The position numbers were made by a program, and so were the translations under genes. Shown piece after piece: positions 54,701-60,699 of a stretch of DNA of 64,000 bases. Position 1 is the stretch's first letter; each line of letters opens with the position of its first letter. The DNA lies in assembly GCA_964349515.1 (NCBI GenBank), contig CAYGHG010000001.1:1-64000 (forward strand), written 5' to 3'. The notes under the pieces are model-generated. The model saw nothing but the letters and a program-made list of their open reading frames with translations. It had not been told where the DNA came from and did not search any database. Source of the stretch: CAYGHG01 sp964349515 (GTDB lineage: Bacteria > Oederibacteriota > PGYV01 > CAYGHG01).

Positions 54701-57258
54701 CCGATGTTGCCTGCCCGGTCTTTTGTGGTAACGTGTATGAACCAGCCTGCGTCCTTTAAGTCTCCGGAAAATATTGTGTCCTTGTCCGTCCAGGAGCAGG
54801 TGTCGTCAGGAACTGATTTTTCATTGTTGTCAATGGAATAATAATACCCTTCTGTGCCGGATAAATCCTCAGGCTGGCTGATTTTAAACTGCGCTTTTTT
54901 TATATTGTACCATTTGTGCGGGTCGGGGTGGGTTACCGACGATATATTCGGAGGCAGTGCCTGAGTGTCTATGTTAAACCTGTAGTGGGTGGTTTCTTTT
55001 GAAATATTGCCCGCGGAGTCTTTTGTCTTGACGTGCAGATACCATGTGCCGTCTGTTTTCGCGGGCAGTTTTATGTCGCTTGACGCCGTATAAACCCACT
55101 CTGATTCGTGGGGCTCTGTATCGGGCTTTGCATCAACGCAGTAAAAGAACCCCTCCACTCCGGATAGGTCATGGGGCCGCGCAAAATGCGCCTCTGTTTC
55201 TTTTTCGTTATACCAGGACTTTTCGTCAGGGTGCGTCCTGGAGGTCACGACAGGCGGGGAGACCTGCGTGTCTATGTTGAGCCTGAAGTGATAAGCTTTT
55301 GTACCGGTGTTGCCCGCCTTGTCCTTTGAAACTACGTGGAAATATTTTACCCCTTCTTCCAGCGGCGGCGTTTTTATGTGGGTGTCTTCCGTATAAGCGC
55401 CTGTTTTTTCATTGGGCACGGTGCCGGGCACTTCATCTATTACATAGTAATAGCCCTCTATGCCCGAGAGATCCTCCGGCGCCTCCCACTTTAAGACAGG
55501 CATATTGTTGTTGTACCATCTGGAGGCGTCAGGATGAGTCGCGGAAGTGACCTCAGGGGGCATCGCCGCTGTGTCCACTCTGATTGTAAAGTGCGAAACC
55601 TCGGGGCTGATGTTGCCGGCCTTGTCCTCTATGAGGACGTGGCAGTACCACACGCCTTCGTCCAGATTTTTAAGCACCACGCTTTCCTTTACCGTTGCCT
55701 GGCATTTCGCAGGGTCAGGCTTTGTCTCCGGATTTCTGTCCACAAGGTAAAGATAGTTTTTAACATCAGAATGCACGCCCCAAAACACCTCTGCGTCCGC
55801 TTTATTGTACCAGCGGTTCTGCTCGGGGTGTGTCTGCGATGAGAGCACCGGCGTTACCGCCGCAGTGGTGGTGAATTTATAGTTTTCAGCCACCCCGGAA
55901 AAACTGCCTATGTCGGAATATGTGAGTATCCTGAAACTGTAATCCGTCAGTGACTTGAGGTTGTTGAGGGTTATCCTGTGCTTTGCTGTTTTTAACTCAT
56001 TTACTATGTTGTTGCCATAGGCCTCGTCGGTTCCGTATTCAATTATGGTTTTCGCTTCCCTGTCAGTGTCCCAGGTTATTACCGCGCTGTGGGAGGTAAT
56101 CTCGGAAATTTTAACATTATGCACGCTCGGCGGCGGGGTGTTGCTGATTGTCGTCCTGAAAATACGCCCCTTTGGAGAGGAACCGAAATAAAGGTATCCG
56201 TTGAAAAGGCATATCGCCCTGATGTCCTCCTCATCGGTCTGAAAAGCGAGCTCCCATTTTTTTCCGTCAAGGCTTTTATATATCCTGCCGTTGTCTCCGC
56301 TGCCCACGTATAAGCTGTTGGCAAACGAGACAAACCTGTAGAAGTTTACATCCTTTTCAGAAAAGAAGTTTTCCACCCAGTTGGTGCCGTCCTCAGTCAT
56401 AAAAATAAGCCCGCCCGAGGCTTTTGAGGTGGAGGCGTAGAGCCTGTTTTGAAAAACATAAAAATCATTTATGAAACTCTGGTTTGTGTCAAAAACCTTC
56501 TGCCAGTTAACACCGTCAGAGGTGCGGTATATCATCCCGTTGGGGTAAGTGCCTGCGTAAAGATAATCCCTGAAAAGCCCGAAACAGGCTATCGCGAGTT
56601 CAGGGGTGTTGAGCGATACCACCCAGTGGCTGCCGTTATAGCTGTATACTTTTCCCTCTGTTGAGGTGCCTGCAAAAAGCCTGCCCTTAAAAGCCTCAAG
56701 GCAGTGTATCCTCGCCTCACCGCTGTTAAAAGAGAGGCTCCACTTTTCGCCGTCTATAGTCTCATATATCCCGCCGTTTGCGTTTGTGCCGCTGAAAAGT
56801 TTTGTAGTGCCGAGGTCGTTAAAAGTTTTTAGACAGTAAACCTGCGGAGTATAGTCCCCCAGCCCCTCCTCGCTGAATGATTTCGTCCTGCCTACAGGAG
56901 GGTTGAAATATGGGGAAAAAATATTTGCAATCGAGAGCTGTTCCCACGCGCCCACGTCGCCTGTCGTGCTTCGGATTACGGAATCTTTGTTTGTGCAGGC
57001 GTAGAGTCTGCCGTTAAATTCCTGAAAGTCGTATATGATGGGTGTGGAGGGGCTGTCAAATACCGGTATGAAGGATTCTTTAGGCACATAGCGCAGGTAA
57101 AGCGGTATCGCGGCTTTGATATTTTTTACAACCTCGCCGGGACTTTTGCCCGAGACCACAAGCCCGGGCATCTCCGTGCACTCGCCTATGAATTTTCCTT
57201 CCTGCTCTTTTACGGACACGTCAAAACTGACCGTAATCTCCCTTTGTTTTTCCTTCAT
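51712..57258 (-). CDS. Giant HicB-propeller-Ig/Fn3-repeat protein
   Basis: A 1848-residue protein with no signal peptide. In order: a HicB antitoxin-like domain (about 8-56, with GKFIGECTEMPGLVVSGKSP); a seven-bladed propeller (about 75-370) of units like LYAGT...GxIYxTxDGxxW; an Fn3 domain (about 376-467); seven repeats of about 100 residues starting SxTHPDxxxWYN and containing EDLSGVEGYYY, GxWYFHVxSKDxAGN and HFRxNIDT; two Fn3-like domains; three more THP repeats; a carboxypeptidase-regulatory-like domain (about 1670-1755); and a FlgD-like C-terminal module ending GIYLYQVTAKG. The ATG is fixed by GGGAG upstream and an ATGA overlap with the acetyltransferase gene. Such repeats normally occur outside the cell, so either export is signal-less or the HicB module has replaced a leader. 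Function unknown. Confidence 0.85.
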   Translation of the reverse strand: MKEKQREITVSFDVSVKEQEGKFIGECTEMPGLVVSGKSPGEVVKNIKAAIPLYLRYVPKESFIPVFDSPSTPIIYDFQEFNGRLYACTNKDSVIRSTTGDVGAWEQLSIANIFSPYFNPPVGRTKSFSEEGLGDYTPQVYCLKTFNDLGTTKLFSGTNANGGIYETIDGEKWSLSFNSGEARIHCLEAFKGRLFAGTSTEGKVYSYNGSHWVVSLNTPELAIACFGLFRDYLYAGTYPNGMIYRTSDGVNWQKVFDTNQSFINDFYVFQNRLYASTSKASGGLIFMTEDGTNWVENFFSEKDVNFYRFVSFANSLYVGSGDNGRIYKSLDGKKWELAFQTDEEDIRAICLFNGYLYFGSSPKGRIFRTTISNTPPPSVHNVKISEITSHSAVITWDTDREAKTIIEYGTDEAYGNNIVNELKTAKHRITLNNLKSLTDYSFRILTYSDIGSFSGVAENYKFTTTAAVTPVLSSQTHPEQNRWYNKADAEVFWGVHSDVKNYLYLVDRNPETKPDPAKCQATVKESVVLKNLDEGVWYCHVLIEDKAGNISPEVSHFTIRVDTAAMPPEVTSATHPDASRWYNNNMPVLKWEAPEDLSGIEGYYYVIDEVPGTVPNEKTGAYTEDTHIKTPPLEEGVKYFHVVSKDKAGNTGTKAYHFRLNIDTQVSPPVVTSRTHPDEKSWYNEKETEAHFARPHDLSGVEGFFYCVDAKPDTEPHESEWVYTASSDIKLPAKTDGTWYLHVKTKDSAGNISKETTHYRFNIDTQALPPNISSVTHPDPHKWYNIKKAQFKISQPEDLSGTEGYYYSIDNNEKSVPDDTCSWTDKDTIFSGDLKDAGWFIHVTTKDRAGNIGKAASHYRFNIDTAAKPPKVMSKTHRDEEMWYSNAIPELHWDTPEDLSGVEGYYYCCDQKNNTVPARETAEWTTSNQVSLPRLQDGIWYFHIISKDNAGNTGWEASHFRMKIDTAVEAPKLSSPTHPDEAKWYNNPVIKLGWTVPQDLSKIKQFHYLFSREKHMKLLPEMTITTDKREAEIQVDSEGIFFFHIVSEDNAGNIGEEPAIFTINVDLKADPPEVFSPTHPNHDRYYCERSPVFTMEKSDEFSGVEGFYYKIDKTPDNMPERKTGKFTKESTVKITEPLEDGEWYFHAVLKDIAGNTGTEAAHYRFKIETNPPDVHLKELKKFVNSESFEVEWDGEDRESGIYGFLVEYKEGDKGKWKTWLKETKTMKAVFKGEDGITYYFRVKARDNAGNWSEYYEVDSAKVTIDVSPPSQVTQVAAKPLRDGVVGLEWNKVTDSVSGLDYFRVYRSSVSGQLGMQICDDGAVTDTRFTDSSPDLEDGIIYYYTIRGVDKVGNERESGNKQVLAICDRYAMPPVVRSATHPMQEQWYATKDINLNWETPQDATKITGYYYIFDQIPATVPEAKNGTWYTDNEISFPQTGDGTWYFHVVSKDEAGNISEEATHFQINIDTTRPKPPVISSITHADFNRWFNNNSPSFSWTTPPDPAGIEGYYYLFNQIKDSVPDITTASWTRGTMASFVDVPDGTWYLHVIAKDTAGNISAESSHFQINVAMTPPPPLVYSPTHPDENKWYREKNLKMQWKAMSYVNDIIGYYYVLDNFEKTIPSPKNSKTMDTNAGPVEINDGVWYFHIVSVDREGVIGKTAVHFRARVKTKVSLKGAVTQSNGIMPLPGATVEVLKDDGISLGVGISDKDGNYIIDNLPVAKIKVKVLGKNLPPQIIEDIELRSDEPEKVLNISSEIFAMYDESNDRIIFNYFIPENSAVSIKVYNESGKIVATIDEKKKGKAYNNSFWSASGTEDGIYLYQVTAKGEVSQKITRYGIRKIKKEKKN

Positions 57259-57725
57259 TTCGCTCCCTTTTTAAAAATATTGAGTATGAGCGCCGATTCG
57301 TCACAGTCCGGGAATTTTGGGCACGAGAAGCAGTCTTTCCATATTTTATGGGGCAGCTTGTTTTTTGGTATTGGCCTGAAACCGTTTTTTTTGAAAAAAT
57401 CCGGAATTTTGGTAAGGGCAAAAACTTTTTTAGTGCCTACGTTCTTTGCCTCTTTAAGCGCTTCTTCAAGCAGCATCGCACCGTAACCTTTTCCCCTGTA
57501 CCTTTTTTCAAGCACGAAAGAGCGTATCTCAGATAAATCCTCCCAGTAAACGTGAACCGCAATAACACCTGCGAGTTTCTTTCCGTCAAAAGCCACGATA
57601 TAATCCCGTATCTGTGAGTAGAGGTCTGCAATAGACCTTTTCAGCAGATCTGCCTCTGCGGAGTATTTTTTTATAAGTTCCTGTATTTTGTATGCATCCT
57701 GTATCCGTGCCCGTCTAATTTCCAA
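57255..57725 (-). CDS. GNAT N-acetyltransferase, ArgA-like
   Basis: About 156 residues of a single GNAT domain. Acetyl-CoA-binding motif A is LEKRYRGKGYGAMLLEEALKEAK; the N-terminus EIRRARIQDAYKIQELIKKYS and the C-terminal KIWKDCFSCPKFPDCDE resemble the short amino-acid N-acetyltransferases (glutamate acetylating) of several phyla. The substrate is inferred. The start is a TTG at 57725 with AAAGGAG five bases upstream; an ATG at 57767 lacks a site. It is the first gene of the long operon and overlaps the giant gene by four bases. Confidence 0.8.
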   Translation of the reverse strand: MEIRRARIQDAYKIQELIKKYSAEADLLKRSIADLYSQIRDYIVAFDGKKLAGVIAVHVYWEDLSEIRSFVLEKRYRGKGYGAMLLEEALKEAKNVGTKKVFALTKIPDFFKKNGFRPIPKNKLPHKIWKDCFSCPKFPDCDESALILNIFKKGAK

Positions 57726-57810
57726 TTTTTCTCCTTTGAATAAAGGCAAAAATCGGGAAAAAAGCATATTTTCCCGGCCGCGCGCATAAGTATATGTGCA
57801 AATTTTAATT

Positions 57811-57839
57811 ATTATATTATAAAGGGTTTAATATGGCAA
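57811..57839 (-). promoter_or_regulatory. Promoter for the 17-gene operon
   Basis: On the minus strand TTGCCA (57834-57839), a 17-bp spacer and TATAAT (57811-57816). The start site would be near 57804, giving a leader of about 80 nt before the acetyltransferase. No later gene in the block has an intergenic gap big enough for another obvious promoter, though internal ones cannot be excluded. Confidence 0.55.
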
Positions 57840-57974
57840 GGCTTGAATTGGGGAGTGTAACAAAGTTTGAAATACAGCCAAAAGACAGAATACACAAGTT
57901 ATTGAATCACTGCTATTTCCTTGCCCGACGCCTTTAACCTTCCATTTTATTAAGTCATTAAAACATAGTCCTTC

Positions 57975-59141
57975 CTATTCTTTCCTGGCTAGCACCCTTA
58001 TACCGTAAACACCTCCGGTTTCATCACGAAAAGCGTAAGCCAACAGATAACCGGAATCAGAGAACGCAAACGGCTTGTAATAAATACCGGTCCCGTTCAT
58101 GACTGATATTTCTTTTCCGGTCTTTGTGTTTATAATCTTTATGGGCGCTTCCTTTCCTTTTAACCCCACTACGAGAGAATCAAGCGCACCCGGGAGATAC
58201 CCAATGGTATCTATGTCCCCGCCTGTGTCAATGTGTCTTAGTTCCTCCTGTTTCAATTCATACGCCTGCTCGTCGTATTTCATGTCTTTGATTTTTAAGC
58301 GGTCAGTAACTTTTTTGGAATATAATTTGTATTTGTATATGTATATTGAAGTTCCATACTTACAGCAGACAGCTATGCTTTCACCGTCAGGATTAAAACT
58401 AAGAGGCCCGTATCCCTTTTCCAGAACAAGATCGGGCTTCACCCTTTCAGGGGAGGGATCAGGGCTGAGATAGTCTGTTTTAATCTTCCGGGTCTGCCAG
58501 ATGCATACATTATCGCCTGTGTTGTTTTTACTGCCATTTCCTCCTGTCGCAAAATGCTTTCTGTCTATCGAAAAATCAAGCCCTGTTATTGAGCCAAACT
58601 CAGCTCCAGGCCTTGCCGTAAATTTCCCGGTCATCCGCGGGCTTCCTGTTTTAGAATCAATAGCCGCAAAATTAATGTAGTAATTTGTCCCTAACGCCGC
58701 AAAGTATCCGGTGTCTTCAGCGTATGGAAATTTAAAAAACTTTAATTTTTCAGGCCTGTAACCCGGTATTTCAACCGCAGGCTGTTTCACTCCCATCGGC
58801 TTTGTCGCAGCATCGGCAGTACTCATCATTACCATCTGCGCGTCATACCCCGGCTGGTATACACCTGCCAGATATTTCCCGTCCGGACTGAAACTCATGG
58901 CACGCATGTTGCCGGCGAAACCCTGTATGTTCTGCAAGAGCTTGTCATTTTTTATGTCATAAACATAAACCTGTTTTTTATTATCTGCAACAGCAACATA
59001 CCGGTGATATGGATCAACAGCAACGTTTACGGGAAGATTTGGAAAACCCTTAACCTCCCTGTATATGGAAAATTCCGGGTCAGATGCGTGCGATACGCAA
59101 AAACATAACAACAAAGCAGCCAAATAAATTATTTTTTTCAT
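57975..59141 (-). CDS. Secreted WD40-like beta-propeller protein
   Basis: About 388 residues. The N-terminus MKKIIYLAALLLCFCVSHAS is a classical signal peptide, cleaved near ASD. The body contains WD40/PQQ-like blades such as YVAVADNKKQVYVYDIKNDK, AMSFSPDGKYLAGVYQP and LSFNPDGESIAVCCKYGTSIY. The ATG at 59141 has AAAGGGGG six bases upstream; the open frame continues to 59180 without a site. No catalytic residues are recognisable; propellers of this type usually bind other proteins. It is a single-gene unit between the RhuM-Fic gene and the long operon. Confidence 0.75.
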   Translation of the reverse strand: MKKIIYLAALLLCFCVSHASDPEFSIYREVKGFPNLPVNVAVDPYHRYVAVADNKKQVYVYDIKNDKLLQNIQGFAGNMRAMSFSPDGKYLAGVYQPGYDAQMVMMSTADAATKPMGVKQPAVEIPGYRPEKLKFFKFPYAEDTGYFAALGTNYYINFAAIDSKTGSPRMTGKFTARPGAEFGSITGLDFSIDRKHFATGGNGSKNNTGDNVCIWQTRKIKTDYLSPDPSPERVKPDLVLEKGYGPLSFNPDGESIAVCCKYGTSIYIYKYKLYSKKVTDRLKIKDMKYDEQAYELKQEELRHIDTGGDIDTIGYLPGALDSLVVGLKGKEAPIKIINTKTGKEISVMNGTGIYYKPFAFSDSGYLLAYAFRDETGGVYGIRVLARKE

Positions 59142-59281
59142 TATTCCCCCTTTAAATGTCTTTTTCATTTTGCAAAGCAAAACGATATGGTAAAAAACAG
59201 TTTACAGCAATATGATTTAAATACAACGAAAAAGATCTATTACAATTTTTCAGATAGTGGTAATGTACCGCACACCTGCCT

Positions 59282-59353
59282 CACCTTCACACTCGTCTTT
59301 TGCCTGTTAAAAGTCTTTGTATTTTCAACCTTCGCACCTTTACACTCGTCTTT
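59282..59353. repeat. Pair of 19-bp direct repeats after the RhuM-Fic gene
   Basis: CACCTTCACACTCGTCTTT at 59282-59300 and the same with one change (T for C) at 59335-59353, 53 bp apart. The second copy ends at the first base of the RhuM-Fic stop codon (read on the plus strand). Significance unknown. Confidence 0.6.
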
Positions 59354-60522
59354 CACCCCGCCCTCATCACATTCATTACAACCTTCACCATCGTGTCTTT
59401 TTCCGCCGGTGCGCTTATCGCGATTAAAAGAGTGAGCGAGGCAAGTGCCCCTGAGCTTATGGTTTTTGCCCCGTCAGCCCTGTAGAGCAGGCGGTTCTTT
59501 GCCAGATAGTGTAAAAATAAGATGGCTGCTATTCTCTTATTGCCGTCGGTAAAGGGGCGGTCTTTTACGGCAAAATACAGCAAATTCGCGGCTTTTTCCT
59601 CCGCGGTTTTGTATAAGTCTTTCCCCGCAAAAGACTGGTTGACCGCTCCTATCAGGCTTTTTAGTTTTTCACTCCTGCCCTTGCCGAACAACGCCGAGGC
59701 CTTTCTTTGCTTCACATATTCAGCCCGTGCTTTTTCAATCACACCGGCCGCGCCCTCAAACGTAAGCTCATACTCCTGTTTGCTTCTGCCTGCCGCTTTT
59801 AGTTTCATGTCATCGTAGTCCTGCAGGATATTCAAAGAGTCGGCAAAGCTTTTAATTACTGATATGAGCTCGGCTTCCAGCCCTATGAAGTTTTCATCAG
59901 ACATAGATCTTGCCATTATATCAACGGCTGTTTTCAGACCTTCGAATGCCTTTAACTTTTCCCTCAGCACTCTCTCATTTATCGCATACCCTTTGACCAT
60001 GTATTTTTTAAGAACATCTGTAGCCCATATTCTGAATTTGGTGGCTTTTGATGAATTCACCCTGTATCCGACCGATATGACGGCATCCAGGTTATATTTA
60101 TCCACCGACCTTTTCACGTATCTTCCGCCCTCAAGCTGAACTGTTTCCATTTTGGAAACAGCTGCCGTTTCGTTGAGTTCCCCTTGTGCAAATATGTTTT
60201 TCAGGTGTTTGGAAACAGCAGGCACATTTACTCCAAAAAGATGGGCAATCTGCAGCTGGCTCAGCCACAGGCTTTCGTCATACACAGTGATTTCAATTCC
60301 GCCTGTTTTTTCATCAGGCTTGAAAACTATCTGCCTCCCGTATTCTTCAACTTCTTCTTCACGAAGCATAAAAGATCCCGCTTCATCAAAAGAAATCGCA
60401 TAATCCCTGCCGGTTTTTTTTGCCTTTATCTGCCCCTTCTTTACCTTCTTATAAACCGCAATCCTGCTTATGTGCATCAGTTTTGCCAGTTCCGGAATGC
60501 TGTAAAACTCCTTTCTTTCCAT
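59353..60522 (-). CDS. HTH-RhuM-Fic protein with altered Fic motif
   Basis: A 389-residue protein in three parts: an N-terminal excisionase/MerR-like helix-turn-helix (about 1-50, SIPELAKLMHISRIAVYKKVKKG), a RhuM (Virulence_RhuM) region (about 75-230, ESLWLSQLQIAHLFGVNVPAVSKHLKNIF and VISVGYRVNSSKATKFRIWA) and a C-terminal Fic/Doc fold (about 250-389). The Fic core reads DRPFTDGNKR (321-330); R322 stands where the HPFxDGN(G/K)R catalytic His should be, encoded by CGC at 59557-59559. Active Fic enzymes use that His for AMPylation, so this one is probably not a standard transferase. AGGAGGG lies just before the ATG. Five GTTAAC-type boxes lie upstream. Confidence 0.85.
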   Translation of the reverse strand: MERKEFYSIPELAKLMHISRIAVYKKVKKGQIKAKKTGRDYAISFDEAGSFMLREEEVEEYGRQIVFKPDEKTGGIEITVYDESLWLSQLQIAHLFGVNVPAVSKHLKNIFAQGELNETAAVSKMETVQLEGGRYVKRSVDKYNLDAVISVGYRVNSSKATKFRIWATDVLKKYMVKGYAINERVLREKLKAFEGLKTAVDIMARSMSDENFIGLEAELISVIKSFADSLNILQDYDDMKLKAAGRSKQEYELTFEGAAGVIEKARAEYVKQRKASALFGKGRSEKLKSLIGAVNQSFAGKDLYKTAEEKAANLLYFAVKDRPFTDGNKRIAAILFLHYLAKNRLLYRADGAKTISSGALASLTLLIAISAPAEKDTMVKVVMNVMRAG

Positions 60523-60534
60523 ACGCCCTCCTGT

Positions 60535-60600
60535 GTTAACATTTTTAACAGATTAACATTGGTTAACCCATTCATTAGGTTAACATAAGAGGCCGGTTAA
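60535..60600. promoter_or_regulatory. Array of GTTAAC boxes upstream of the RhuM-Fic gene
   Basis: Within 66 bp there are three perfect GTTAAC palindromes (60535-60540, 60562-60567 inside GGTTAACC, 60579-60584), two TTAACA copies (60545-60550, 60553-60558) and a GGTTAA at 60595-60600. They cover the presumed promoter and ribosome site of the RhuM-Fic gene. A repeat-bound autoregulator, perhaps the protein's own HTH, is an inference. Confidence 0.5.
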
Positions 60601-60699
60601 AACCAGACATTTTATTTTTTTTAAATCTTCTCGGGAATGAATTTTTTATTTGCGTCTTTTCCGGCTTACAACCCCTGCACCCGCCGTCTTTCCTTACTC

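Noticed and set aside
57833..57937. A 34-codon plus-strand frame (MARLELGS...) between the long operon and the WD40-like gene
   Set aside because: It overlaps a good minus-strand promoter (57811-57839), has only a weak AAAGGG in front, and the peptide resembles nothing I know. It is too short to support by eye.
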